21,007 nt of DNA from Pauljensenia sp. Its GTDB lineage: Bacteria; Actinomycetota; Actinomycetes; Actinomycetales; Actinomycetaceae. The stretch lies in the NCBI GenBank assembly GCA_029983625.1, contig JASBZF010000019.1, positions 1 through 21,007 of the forward strand, read 5' to 3'. A program made the translations under genes and the position numbers. The notes beneath the pieces are model-generated. The model had not been told where the DNA came from, did not search any database, and was given only the letters and a program-made list of their open reading frames with translations. This document shows positions 1 to 7,721 of the stretch, piece by piece. How positions within the stretch are numbered: position 1 is the first letter of the stretch; each line of letters begins with the position of its first letter.

Positions 1-1
1 T

Positions 2-1114
2 GAGGTGCTCCGGCTGCGCCAGGACCTGTCGAAGTCCTCGGTGAAGAAGTACCAGGCCATGCTCGCCGTCGCAGGCAGCGATGGACGGGCGCGAGGGCTC
101 ATCCAGTACATGGGGGCCGGCCGTACCGGACGCTTCGCCGGACGGCTCATCCAAGTGCAGAACCTGCCGCGCAACCACATGCCCGACCTCGCTTCTGCCC
201 GCAGCCTCCTCACGGCCGGCAACAGTGACGCCCTCGAACTGCTCTACAGCCTGCTACCAGACACCCTAAGCCAGCTCATCCGCACCGCCTTCATTCCCAG
301 CCAGGGCCACCGGTTCATCGTCGCCGACTTCAGCGCGATCGAAGCCCGCCTACTGGCCTGGCTCGCCGGTGAAGAAGGAACCCTACAGGCCTTCTGTGAA
401 GGCAAAGACCTCTACTGCCAGACCGCGAGCCGCATGTTTGGTATCCCGGTCGAGAAACACGGAGCCAACAGCGAGCTGCGTCAGAAAGGGAAAATAGCAG
501 TACTGGCCTGCGGATACGGCGGCTCGGTAGGAGCCCTCAAAGCCATGGGAGCACTACGCATGGGCCTTGATGAGGCCGAGCTCAAACCCCTGGTGGATGC
601 CTGGCGGGATGCCAACCCAGCCGTGGTGCAGTTCTGGCGAGACATCGAACAAGCGGCCATCACCACCACCGAAACCCGAACCCCCACCCAGGTAGGGCGC
701 ATCCGGTTGTCTTACCGTTCCGGATGCCTGTTCATCACTCTGCCGTCGGGGCGGGAGCTGTGCTACCCGCGGCCCAGGCTCGGAGAGAACCGCTTCGGCA
801 TGACCAGCATCCTCTTCGACGGGGTCGATGGCACCACCCGCAAGTGGAGTCCGATCGAAACCTACGGTGGCAAGCTCACCGAGAACCTTGTCCAGGCAAC
901 CGCCCGTGACCTCCTGACCCACGCCATGCACCACGTCGACGCGGCAGGACACCGGATCGTGATGCACGTTCACGACGAGATCGTCGTCGACGAACCCACC
1001 AATGGTGCCAGCGTCGAAGACATCGTGGCGCTCATGACCAGGCTACCCACCTGGGCAAACGGCCTACCCCTCAATGCTGACGGCTACGAGTGCTCCTTTT
1101 ACATGAAGGATTGA
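2..1114 (+). CDS. Phage-type family A DNA polymerase, C-terminal part (5' end outside the window)
   Basis: The frame is open to the left edge (a GAG codon precedes the first GTG), so this is the C-terminal catalytic part of a longer protein. Counting from the GTG at 5, all three palm/fingers motifs of family A polymerases are present. Motif A is ADFSAIEAR with the metal-binding Asp near residue 108. Motif B is RQKGKIAVLACGYGG at about 159-173. Motif C is HVHDE near 321-325. These bind the two metal ions and the incoming dNTP. The short spacing and the sequence style resemble the polymerases of phages and prophages rather than chromosomal polA, which is longer and carries a 5'-nuclease domain. 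The gene ends seven bases before the convergent nuclease gene, so the two probably came with one prophage or mobile element. The family is sure; the phage origin is inferred. Confidence 0.85.
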   Translation, partial: EVLRLRQDLSKSSVKKYQAMLAVAGSDGRARGLIQYMGAGRTGRFAGRLIQVQNLPRNHMPDLASARSLLTAGNSDALELLYSLLPDTLSQLIRTAFIPSQGHRFIVADFSAIEARLLAWLAGEEGTLQAFCEGKDLYCQTASRMFGIPVEKHGANSELRQKGKIAVLACGYGGSVGALKAMGALRMGLDEAELKPLVDAWRDANPAVVQFWRDIEQAAITTTETRTPTQVGRIRLSYRSGCLFITLPSGRELCYPRPRLGENRFGMTSILFDGVDGTTRKWSPIETYGGKLTENLVQATARDLLTHAMHHVDAAGHRIVMHVHDEIVVDEPTNGASVEDIVALMTRLPTWANGLPLNADGYECSFYMKD

Positions 1115-1120
1115 GCCAGG

Positions 1121-1948
1121 TTAGGGCAGGCGTTCAAGCCATTCGCTGATTAGGTCAAGATCGTGTTCCGGATCCTGAGCCGCAGGATACGCCGTGACTT
1201 CCAGGTAGTGCGGATGGATGATGCCGAGGCTGGTCAGGGGATGTTCTCGAACCCGGCAGACAGACAGCCCTTCTCGCAGGAGGTCCTCGGTCTTGGTGCT
1301 GTCAATGCTGCGCTTGTCTTGGTGCCAGTAGGCTCCGTCGTACTCGACCACAACCTGGTGTCCGGACAGTGTGATGAGAATGTCTACCTGCCAGGAACTA
1401 TGGCCGGTGAATGAATCTGAGTGAATACGTTGGCCAGAACTAACCTTCTTCCAGCGTTTTCTTGCAGCCTCGAAATAGCGCAACTCCACACTGGACTTAC
1501 CACTGGTTCGGCACTGAGGGCACCCCGAACCGTTGATTCTCGAGGCAGGCATAGCTTGCCACCGATGCTCGGGATTCTGTGAGCAGATCCAGGTGGGAAT
1601 CTGCGCAAGGTTGGACGCAAAAGGTCGGATATGCCAAGGTGTGAGGCTGTTTTCTGGAGCCCACTCCTGCGCGAGTTCCGGGTACTGGTATGCAAGAGAA
1701 TCCAACACTGTGTGGCAGATAGGACAGCGATAGCGCTGATACTTATCCCGATCACGGACAACAGCCTGGAACTCATGGCCGCAAACTGGATCTTTCCACC
1801 ACACCAGCCTCTTCGACGCTGGTGAGATCGATGCGAGGGTCAGTTTTGCGTTGCGTTCATGGTGCCACTGACTCGTCAGTTCAGGTGTCAACCGGGACCG
1901 GTTGGGGGCTACCTTGGCCGCTTCACGGTTCCTGCGCTTGGTCTCCAA
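1121..1948 (-). CDS. Zinc-ribbon protein with C-terminal Vsr/DUF559-like endonuclease domain
   Basis: Two repeated zinc-ribbon units of the DUF4379 (treble-clef) type are visible from a TTG start at 1948. The first, about residues 22-82, has Cys56 and a C-P-I-C pair at 75-78. The second, about 85-147, has Cys122, His128 and C-P-Q-C at 143-146. The C-terminal third reads like a PD-(D/E)XK nuclease of the Vsr/DUF559 group: Glu155, a W-Q-V-D-I strand (Asp189), then VVVEYDGAYWH (Glu202, His209) and a basic ending strand. Such proteins are predicted to bind and nick DNA; no substrate is known here. The TTG has no good ribosome site. The frame continues upstream to a TGA near 2010 and encodes another C-P-Y-C knuckle, so the true N-terminus may be lost or frameshifted. 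It could be a mobile-element or defence nuclease. Confidence 0.7.
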   Translation of the reverse strand: METKRRNREAAKVAPNRSRLTPELTSQWHHERNAKLTLASISPASKRLVWWKDPVCGHEFQAVVRDRDKYQRYRCPICHTVLDSLAYQYPELAQEWAPENSLTPWHIRPFASNLAQIPTWICSQNPEHRWQAMPASRINGSGCPQCRTSGKSSVELRYFEAARKRWKKVSSGQRIHSDSFTGHSSWQVDILITLSGHQVVVEYDGAYWHQDKRSIDSTKTEDLLREGLSVCRVREHPLTSLGIIHPHYLEVTAYPAAQDPEHDLDLISEWLERLP

Positions 1949-2034
1949 GCCACGACAATACGGGCATGTCGAAGTCTTCCAATCTGCGGGCTCACAGTCG
2001 TAGGTTCACCGGTCATCTGGAGGAGGGATCAGGT

Positions 2035-2061
2035 GGGAGAGCGAGGGCGAAGGGAGGTGGG
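2035..2061 (+). other. Purine-rich tract with a G-quadruplex motif
   Basis: Four GGG runs at 2035-2037, 2045-2047, 2052-2054 and 2059-2061 are separated by loops of 7, 4 and 4 bases, matching the usual G3+N1-7 pattern. The tract lies in a nearly all-purine stretch on the plus strand (about 2018-2082), between the nuclease gene and rpmB. Any effect on transcription is inferred. Confidence 0.5.
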
Positions 2062-2088
2062 AGAGTGAAGGGGAAGGGAAGTAGCGAA

Positions 2089-2123
2089 GCGGCCCGTAGG
2101 ATGACATGTATCCTGTGGGCCGC
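2089..2123 (-). terminator. Large hairpin downstream of rpmB, possible terminator
   Basis: A 14-bp stem (2089-2102 with 2110-2123) closes a 7-base loop. Read on the plus strand it is fully paired with two G-U wobbles; on the minus strand two positions are mismatched. On the minus strand a pyrimidine-rich run follows (TTCGCTACTTCCCTTCC), which would suit an rpmB terminator. There is no clean U-run, so the role is uncertain. A second perfect 7-bp hairpin with a 4-base loop lies at 2138-2155, closer to the rpmB stop. Confidence 0.4.
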
Positions 2124-2137
2124 CGCGTGCTTGGGAT

Positions 2138-2155
2138 GATCCGTGAGAACGGATC
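2138..2155. repeat. Perfect 7-bp inverted repeat with GAGA loop
   Basis: GATCCGT at 2138-2144 and ACGGATC at 2149-2155 form a perfect stem. It sits 20 bases past the rpmB stop codon and may stabilise the rpmB transcript end or help termination together with the hairpin at 2089-2123. Confidence 0.4.
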
Positions 2156-2174
2156 TACGACAGGTTCTGCGCTC

Positions 2175-2366
2175 TCAGATCGCGCGGGTCACCTTATCGG
2201 ACTTCAGGCACTTGGTGCATACGTTAAGGCGCTTGGGGGTCCCATTGACCAGAGCGCGAACGCGCTGAATATTCGGATTCCAGCGGCGGTTGGTGCGAAC
2301 GTGCGAGTGCGACACGCTCTTGCCGAAGCCGGGTCCCTTACCGCACACGTCACAAACGGCAGCCAC
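2175..2366 (-). CDS. rpmB: 50S ribosomal protein L28
   Basis: This 63-residue protein reads MAAVCDVCGKGPGFGKSVSHSHVR at its start and ends in VCTKCLKSDKVTR, the standard bacterial L28 sequence. The two C-x-x-C pairs (CDVC and CTKC) mark the zinc-binding form of L28, common in Actinobacteria. The start is the GTG at 2366, with GAGGAG six bases upstream. The frame extends further upstream to 2519, but that extension has no L28 similarity and would put the ribosome site inside the gene. The protein belongs to the large ribosomal subunit. The gene is divergent from the DAK2 gene, an arrangement often seen beside recG in Actinobacteria. Identification is secure. Confidence 0.95.
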   Translation of the reverse strand: MAAVCDVCGKGPGFGKSVSHSHVRTNRRWNPNIQRVRALVNGTPKRLNVCTKCLKSDKVTRAI

Positions 2367-2456
2367 GATGATCTCCTCGGTTTCCAGTTTTCCTGCGACC
2401 CCGCACTGAGGCGGGATGCTCGCCACGCGATGAGAGTCACCGCAGGCAACTATGGG

Positions 2457-2486
2457 AGGATACCGGATCGACGAGCTTGTCTCCAA
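2457..2486 (-). promoter_or_regulatory. Candidate rpmB promoter
   Basis: On the minus strand TTGGAG (2481-2486) and TATCCT (2457-2462) are separated by 18 bases, a plausible -35/-10 pair. Transcription would begin near 2450, leaving a leader of about 80 bases before the rpmB GTG. This is a pattern match only. Confidence 0.35.
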
Positions 2487-2611
2487 GTTTTCTTCCTTCT
2501 TGCCACTGTCGGATCGCACACAAGCAACGCTCTTTTCCCTTCTTTCCTATGACAAAAGTGCGTCACAACAGAAAAGAATCACATCGAGACGGAGATAATG
2601 GGGGAGAGACA

Positions 2612-2645
2612 ACGTGAAACACGTGTAAAACAAGGAGGAGTCGTG
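2612..2645 (+). promoter_or_regulatory. Leader of the DAK2 gene: inverted repeat, ribosome site and GTG start
   Basis: ACGTG-AAA-CACGT (2612-2624) is a perfect inverted repeat in the leader. AAGGAGG at 2632-2638 lies four bases before GTG at 2643. This strong ribosome site decides the start; the in-frame ATG at 2598 lies upstream of it. A GATAAT hexamer at about 2594-2599 could be a -10 box but no good -35 is seen. Confidence 0.45.
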
Positions 2646-4334
2646 ACAATCGATGCTTCGACCCTCGCGCAAGCCTTAGAAGCGGCAGCTTGTGAAAGTG
2701 CCACCCTGTCACCCTTCCTTGATGACCTCGACGGTTGGAACGGCTGCGACTGCGACACAGGTGCAAACGCCGCACTCACGCTGTCCGCGATGGCACAAGC
2801 GACGGCTCGTATCACAGGCTCCGCTTCCTTCACAGAGGGGCTTGAAGCAGCAGTGAACGAGGGACTGTCCTCGGCCTGCGGACATATCGGCGTGCTTGTG
2901 ACAGCCCTCCTTGCCTCATGGGCGCACGAACTGGGTACAGCCCAGCCCGGTACAGTCCAACCCAGTACACCTCAGCCCGCTCCCATCGTGGTACGCCGGA
3001 TGCTGAGAGCCACATTAAAAGGGCCGAGCGTGGAAGTTGCGCCCTCGCCCGCACTGACGGCTTGCATAGCAACAGCCGAGGAAGCGGTGCGCGACCTAGG
3101 GGACACCGTGATGAGCACCCCCTACCTCGTGTCCTGGTATTCGATGTCGATTCAAGAAGGACTCGTCGGAACAACGGATGAACGCACAGGAAGGATCGAT
3201 CCTGGAGCCGCAGTCTTTGCCATTCTCTTCGCTTGTCTTGATGCAGCTGTCGGTAAAGATACGACGGTCCTTGAATCTTTAGCGAAGATGCTGTCTGAAC
3301 TTGCCGACGCTCAGGGGAACGCACCCACTCCCGCGCTTCCCGCTCCCGAGCAGGCTTTCGCCGTTGACCTTGTGTGGCGTGCGACGCGCGAAGATGCGAA
3401 AGCCCATGTCAGTGCTCTTCGCGCGATGGGAACACGAGTGAGCCTCGTAGGGGTCGTGGACCCTTTCGGGGTGGGAACATGGCGCCTCCACGCCGACACT
3501 TCCGCCCCCCTTTCAGTTCGCCCCAAAGACGGCGCTCTGTTGCGCTTTCAGGTCGTGGATGCGCGCCCTGATGAGGAACTTGGCGTCGATGAATTAGATG
3601 AGGAAATCCTCACCCATCGCGGGGTACGGATTCTGGAACGTCGCCCTCTGAAACGTGTGGAACGAGCACGTGTTTTAGCCTGTACTCGCGCTCCGGGACT
3701 CGTGGAGGATCTTGCGAGAACAGGTGCTGTGGTTCTTCTCAATCCCTCGGGTGAAGACGGCGCGGGAATCGCCGCCCTCGCGCGTACTTCATCGACGAAA
3801 GCGACGTTGTTTATTCCCTGCGATGAGGCTTCAGCAATATTGGGGGAAGCAGTGCGCGAAGCACTGAATCGCCAAAACTGCGAAGAAAAAACACGGCTCA
3901 TGGTGGCGGCAAGCCGTGATGACTTAAGTGCGTACCACGTCGCACACGAGTGCGCGGGTTCTTTCGTTCCTCAGCCAGGTGGTGCCCTTGTCCGTGATCA
4001 GATGAGCCAGATCCTCACCGATTCTGCGCGCTCTGCTCTGTGTGCGGTACAGACTCAAAAAATCGACGGTGACACGGTAAAAATCGCGGCCACACTTGCG
4101 GCTCTTATGGATTATGAGCCGAAGAAGTGGAGACTGCTCCTGTGCCGCTCAGACGGCCCAGATCTTGTCGCCCTCGTGCGTCAGATCCTCATCCACGAGG
4201 GCGCTTCACGTGCGACACGCGGTGGTATCGACGGATCACGTCACTTGCTCGATGAATCTTGTGAAGGACCAGATCTGGTCGTGATCGACGGAGGACAGGA
4301 CTTAGGGAGCTTTGTGCAGGCGGTGAGTGGATGA
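2643..4334 (+). CDS. DAK2-domain, FakA/YloV-like protein
   Basis: This 563-residue protein has the layout of FakA (YloV), the ATP-binding subunit of fatty acid kinase: an N-terminal DhaL/DAK2 domain, a middle domain and a C-terminal DegV-like part. The metal-ATP motif is present as D-C-D-T-G-A-N (residues 36-42; FakA has D-G-D-T-G-T-N). The second conserved loop, G-N-S-G in active relatives, reads G-H-I-G at about 81-84. The end, LVVIDGGQDLGSF, fits the FakA C-terminal domain, where a GGQ is typical. The start at 2643 is set by AAGGAGG. The changed loop makes kinase activity uncertain, and no FakB partner is in the window. In Actinobacteria this gene commonly lies between rpmB and recG, as here. 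Its stop lies 20 bases before the chosen recG start. Confidence 0.8.
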   Translation: MTIDASTLAQALEAAACESATLSPFLDDLDGWNGCDCDTGANAALTLSAMAQATARITGSASFTEGLEAAVNEGLSSACGHIGVLVTALLASWAHELGTAQPGTVQPSTPQPAPIVVRRMLRATLKGPSVEVAPSPALTACIATAEEAVRDLGDTVMSTPYLVSWYSMSIQEGLVGTTDERTGRIDPGAAVFAILFACLDAAVGKDTTVLESLAKMLSELADAQGNAPTPALPAPEQAFAVDLVWRATREDAKAHVSALRAMGTRVSLVGVVDPFGVGTWRLHADTSAPLSVRPKDGALLRFQVVDARPDEELGVDELDEEILTHRGVRILERRPLKRVERARVLACTRAPGLVEDLARTGAVVLLNPSGEDGAGIAALARTSSTKATLFIPCDEASAILGEAVREALNRQNCEEKTRLMVAASRDDLSAYHVAHECAGSFVPQPGGALVRDQMSQILTDSARSALCAVQTQKIDGDTVKIAATLAALMDYEPKKWRLLLCRSDGPDLVALVRQILIHEGASRATRGGIDGSRHLLDESCEGPDLVVIDGGQDLGSFVQAVSG

Positions 4335-4353
4335 ACATTCAGGTGGCGAACGG

Positions 4354-6555
4354 ATGAACGCCCTCGACGCTCCCCTCACTTTACGTCTCCCCGCAGCTCT
4401 TGCCCGTAAATTAGCGAAAGCGGGCATAGAAACTCTGGAGGATCTGCTTTTCAACGCGCCACGCCGCTACTACCACTGGGGAGCTTTAACTCCGATGTCT
4501 GTCCTCCGCAAAGGCGAAGAGGTCACGATTCTCGCGCAGGTGGAGTCTGCGCTGCTCCTTCCGAACCGCTCAAAACCGGGAGTTCGCCTTGAGATCCGTT
4601 TAACGGATGGAATATCGCGGATGAACGCAACTTTCTTTGCGTCTTCGGAACACAAACTCAGCCCTCATCTTCGCCTCTTGGTCCCGGGGGCTTCTTTCCT
4701 TTTTGCCGGTAAAGTCGGTGCTTATCGCGGCGCACTGTCCCTCGTTCACCCCAGTTTTGCGGGGATGGAAGGCGATGAGGAAGAAGCGCGCGCGCAGACA
4801 GAACGCCCGATCCCGATCTACGCCCAAACAAAGGGCCTGACCTCCTGGGTGGTGGCGCGCGCAGTCGGCATGGTTTTAGATTCTATGAAGGCCGAGGACG
4901 TGCCTGATCTGGTGCCGAGCGAGCTTCGCCACTCCTGGAACATGCCTTCGCGATTCCAAGCGTTACAGATGTTGCATCGTCCACGAAACGATGAGGAGGC
5001 CCGTCAGGCGCGCCGAGGCTTCGCGCTGGAGGAAGCTTTTCTCCTGGAATGTGTTCTCGCGGGCCGTCGTTTCGGTGCGCAATCCCTGATTGCTCCATCA
5101 TGTCCGAAAGGGCAGGCGGTGGATGACTTTATCGCTTCTTTGCCTTTTTCTCTCACTGCTTCTCAAGAGGGGGCTTTGGGGGAGATTATGGAGGATCTTG
5201 CGTCAACGCAGCCCATGCAGCGTCTCCTTCAGGGGGATGTGGGTGCGGGGAAAACAGTGGTGGCGCTCGCGGCCCTGCTTGCGGCGGTTGATGCGGGGCA
5301 TCAGGGGGCTTTGGTGGCGCCGACGGAAGTTTTGGCGACTCAACATTTGGCGTCGATGCGTTCACTGGTGCAGGGCGTGTGCGTGCGGGGAATGCAGGTA
5401 GATATCCGTCTTTTGACGGGTTCGACTTCTGTGTCGGCGCGCCGGGAGATTCATGCTCTGATGAGTGCTGGTGCTCCTGTGATTGTTGTGGGCACTCATG
5501 CTTTGCTTCAAGAGTCGGTGTCTTTTGCTGATTTGGGTGTGGTGGTGGTGGATGAGCAGCATCGTTTTGGTGTCGCTCAGCGTGACCATTTGCGTACTTT
5601 CGCGTCGGGACGTGCTGCTCATCAGCTCGTGATGACGGCAACTCCGATTCCGAGGACGGTGGCGATGACGGTTTTCGGGGATCTGGAAGAGACTCGCATG
5701 ACTGGTCTTCCTCCGGGACGCACGCCTGTGAAAACTTTCCTTGTTGATGCTGAGAACGCCCAGTGGATGAAACGTTTGTGGGAGCGGGCAGCGGAAGAGA
5801 TTGCGGATGGCGGTCGTGTGTATGTTGTGTGTCCCAGGATCGACGAGGGCGAGGACCTTGAGGATGCAGAACTGGGCGATGCAGCTGTGGAGAATGCCGT
5901 TCTTGAGGATAGGGAAGCGAAGGAGAATGGGAGCAAACGCCCGCCTTTGGCCTCTGTGAGTGCTCTTGCTCAGAGTCTTCGAGAGTCGGGTGTGATTGAT
6001 CCTGAGGGGATCGCGGAGTTGACGGGTCGGACTTCGCCGGTGGAAAAAGCTGCGATTATGGAAGCTTTTTCTACTGGTCTTCAGCCTGTCCTCGTGGCGA
6101 CGACTGTTATTGAGGTCGGGGTGGATGTCCCTGAGGCGACGATGATGGTGATTTGTGATGCGCAACAGTTCGGGATTTCGCAGTTGCATCAGTTACGAGG
6201 GCGGGTCGGTCGTTCGCAGAGTGCAAGCTTGTGCATGGCGGTTCATCGGCATGATCTCGCTTCGGGAACGATGGAGCGTCTGGAGGCTTTTGCGGCAACG
6301 ACGAACGGTTTTGAGCTTGCGGAAAAGGATCTTGAATTGCGTCGCGAGGGGGATGTGTTGGGGGCGGATCAGTCGGGCAAGAGTTCTCATTTGCGTTTCT
6401 TGTCGGTGCGCCGTGATTCGGATGTGATTCGTCGTGCGCGTGGCGCAGCGATTGACCTTGTGGGCAAGGATCCGGGTCTTATTCGTCATCCGGTGTTGGC
6501 GGATGAGTTGCGTCGGCGTGGGCATAGTGATCTTGTGTGGCTCTCGCGTTCGTAG
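4354..6555 (+). CDS. recG: ATP-dependent DNA helicase RecG
   Basis: RecG remodels stalled replication forks and branch-migrates Holliday junctions. The 733-residue product has the N-terminal wedge/OB region and then the helicase core. The core shows Walker A GDVGAGKT (about 294-301), motif II DEQH (about 399-403), motif III MTATPIPRT (about 426), motif V TVIEVGVDVP (about 583-592) and motif VI QLRGRVGRS (about 612-620). An acidic insertion (residues about 495-525) follows VVCPRIDEGED, as in other actinobacterial RecG. The start chosen is ATG 4354, preceded by AGGTGG; an upstream in-frame GTG at 4327 overlaps the DAK2 gene and has no ribosome site. The length fits the family. Codon style changes visibly near 5100, from mixed third bases to mostly T or G. 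Confidence 0.95.
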   Translation: MNALDAPLTLRLPAALARKLAKAGIETLEDLLFNAPRRYYHWGALTPMSVLRKGEEVTILAQVESALLLPNRSKPGVRLEIRLTDGISRMNATFFASSEHKLSPHLRLLVPGASFLFAGKVGAYRGALSLVHPSFAGMEGDEEEARAQTERPIPIYAQTKGLTSWVVARAVGMVLDSMKAEDVPDLVPSELRHSWNMPSRFQALQMLHRPRNDEEARQARRGFALEEAFLLECVLAGRRFGAQSLIAPSCPKGQAVDDFIASLPFSLTASQEGALGEIMEDLASTQPMQRLLQGDVGAGKTVVALAALLAAVDAGHQGALVAPTEVLATQHLASMRSLVQGVCVRGMQVDIRLLTGSTSVSARREIHALMSAGAPVIVVGTHALLQESVSFADLGVVVVDEQHRFGVAQRDHLRTFASGRAAHQLVMTATPIPRTVAMTVFGDLEETRMTGLPPGRTPVKTFLVDAENAQWMKRLWERAAEEIADGGRVYVVCPRIDEGEDLEDAELGDAAVENAVLEDREAKENGSKRPPLASVSALAQSLRESGVIDPEGIAELTGRTSPVEKAAIMEAFSTGLQPVLVATTVIEVGVDVPEATMMVICDAQQFGISQLHQLRGRVGRSQSASLCMAVHRHDLASGTMERLEAFAATTNGFELAEKDLELRREGDVLGADQSGKSSHLRFLSVRRDSDVIRRARGAAIDLVGKDPGLIRHPVLADELRRRGHSDLVWLSRS

Positions 6556-6568
6556 GGCTGTGAGCGCT

Positions 6569-6580
6569 TAAAGTGTGGCT
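6569..6580 (+). promoter_or_regulatory. Leaderless-type promoter of rsmD
   Basis: TAAAGT (6569-6574) fits the TANNNT -10 pattern and ends exactly six bases before the rsmD ATG. Transcription would then start on the A of the ATG. There is no ribosome site. The same geometry is seen before coaD and the response regulator gene. Confidence 0.5.
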
Positions 6581-7159
6581 ATGACCAGAATTGTTGCTGG
6601 CGTTGCGAAGGGTCGGGTTTTGAAGGTTCCTTTGAAGGGGACGAGGCCGACTTCGCAGCGTGTACGTGAGGCTCTGTTCTCTCGCCTTGAGCATAGGGGA
6701 GTGCTTGAGGGTGCGCGGGTTGTGGATCTGTACGCGGGTTCGGGGGCTCTGGGTCTTGAGGCGGCTTCGCGGGGTGCGGCGAAAGTGGAGCTTGTGGAAA
6801 AAGCTTCGGGGGCGGCGAAGATCCTTGCGCAGAATATTCGGGCAACGGGACTTGACGTTGAGCTTCGACGTTCTTCGGTGGAGTCTTTTCTTCAGGGGCG
6901 TACAGGTGAGCCTTTGACCGGCGATGTGGATCTCGCCCTCGTCGATCCTCCTTACGATCTTCCCGAGGGGGAACTTGCGCAGGTGTTGGCTTTGCTGGGT
7001 CCGTGGCTGACGCAAGATACGCTTGTTGTGGTGGAGCGTTCGACGCGCTCACCTGAGCCTTTGTGGCCGGATTTTCTTGTGCGTGAGGATGAGCGTCGCT
7101 GGGGTGAGACGGTGGCGTGGTTTGCTGGGGCGCGCTCTTTTTCTTTGTGTGGACTCTGA
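6581..7159 (+). CDS. rsmD: 16S rRNA (guanine966-N2)-methyltransferase
   Basis: RsmD methylates G966 of 16S rRNA in the 30S subunit using S-adenosylmethionine. The 192-residue protein begins MTRIVAGVAKGR, typical of the family. It has the SAM-binding motif DLYAGSGALGLEA at 49-61 and the catalytic DPPY at 122-125. The ATG at 6581 is preferred over the GTG at 6575 because the family starts at this point and the -10-like box is correctly spaced to it. The gene lies 25 bases after recG and 31 before coaD, the usual rsmD-coaD pairing. The coding strand is rich in G and T, with many T-ending codons. Identification is secure. Confidence 0.93.
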   Translation: MTRIVAGVAKGRVLKVPLKGTRPTSQRVREALFSRLEHRGVLEGARVVDLYAGSGALGLEAASRGAAKVELVEKASGAAKILAQNIRATGLDVELRRSSVESFLQGRTGEPLTGDVDLALVDPPYDLPEGELAQVLALLGPWLTQDTLVVVERSTRSPEPLWPDFLVREDERRWGETVAWFAGARSFSLCGL

Positions 7160-7178
7160 GTTCAGGCGTGTGAGTGCT

Positions 7179-7190
7179 TAGGGTGTTGTC
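7179..7190 (+). promoter_or_regulatory. Leaderless-type promoter of coaD
   Basis: TAGGGT (7179-7184) ends six bases before the coaD ATG. The preceding TGTGAGTGCTTA closely matches TGTGAGCGCTTA at the same place before rsmD (one difference in 12). The two promoters may be recognised by the same factor. Confidence 0.5.
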
Positions 7191-7709
7191 ATGACAACAG
7201 CGCTTTTTGCGGGTTCTTTCGATCCGATCACGGTCGGTCATGTTGATATTGCACGGCGGGCGTTGAGTTTCGCGGATGACCTTGTTATTGCTGTGGGGAT
7301 TAATCCTGTAAAGCGTTATCTTTTTGATCTGGCTGATCGCGTTGATATGGTGCAAAGGGCCGTGGAAGAGCTGGGTGTGGAAGGTGGCGCGAGGGTGCGT
7401 GTCGTGCAGATGCCGGGTGCTTTGCTTGAGTGTGCGCGCAAGGTGGGAGCTTCGATCATTGTGAAAGGTGTGCGTAGTGCGGCTGACTTTGACTGTGAGT
7501 TCCCGCAAGCGGTGGTGAACCGTGATTTGGGGGGGATTGAGACGGTTTTGATACCGGCTCGTCCGGAATTGTCGGTGGTGTCTTCTTCCGTGGTGCGTGA
7601 ATTGCTGGGGCTTGGATTGGATATTTCTCGGTATGTTCCCGCCGCGATCCTTCCTTTTATGCGGGACAATGGGGAGGTAGCTGAGCCGCGCAGGTCGCGG
7701 GAAAAGTAA
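7191..7709 (+). CDS. coaD: Phosphopantetheine adenylyltransferase
   Basis: CoaD transfers AMP from ATP to 4'-phosphopantetheine, giving dephospho-CoA, the fourth step from pantothenate to coenzyme A. The nucleotidyltransferase signature is clear: GSFDPITVGH at residues 8-17 with His17 in the T-x-G-H motif. KGVRSAADFD follows at 92-101, and VVSSSVVRE at 129-137 is the ISSTxVR-like motif. At 172 residues it is slightly longer than the usual 160 because of a basic tail. There is no ribosome site before the ATG; the leaderless-type -10 box explains this. It lies between rsmD and the SepIVA-like gene, as in mycobacteria. Identification is secure. Confidence 0.95.
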   Translation: MTTALFAGSFDPITVGHVDIARRALSFADDLVIAVGINPVKRYLFDLADRVDMVQRAVEELGVEGGARVRVVQMPGALLECARKVGASIIVKGVRSAADFDCEFPQAVVNRDLGGIETVLIPARPELSVVSSSVVRELLGLGLDISRYVPAAILPFMRDNGEVAEPRRSREK

Positions 7710-7721
7710 AGGGAGCTGAAG

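Noticed and set aside
2598..2642. Upstream ATG start for the DAK2 gene
   Set aside because: The strong AAGGAGG site lies after it and directly before GTG 2643; the extra residues resemble no family sequence.
5362..6189. 275-codon open frame on the minus strand inside recG
   Set aside because: Antisense to the conserved helicase motifs; same codon-bias artefact.
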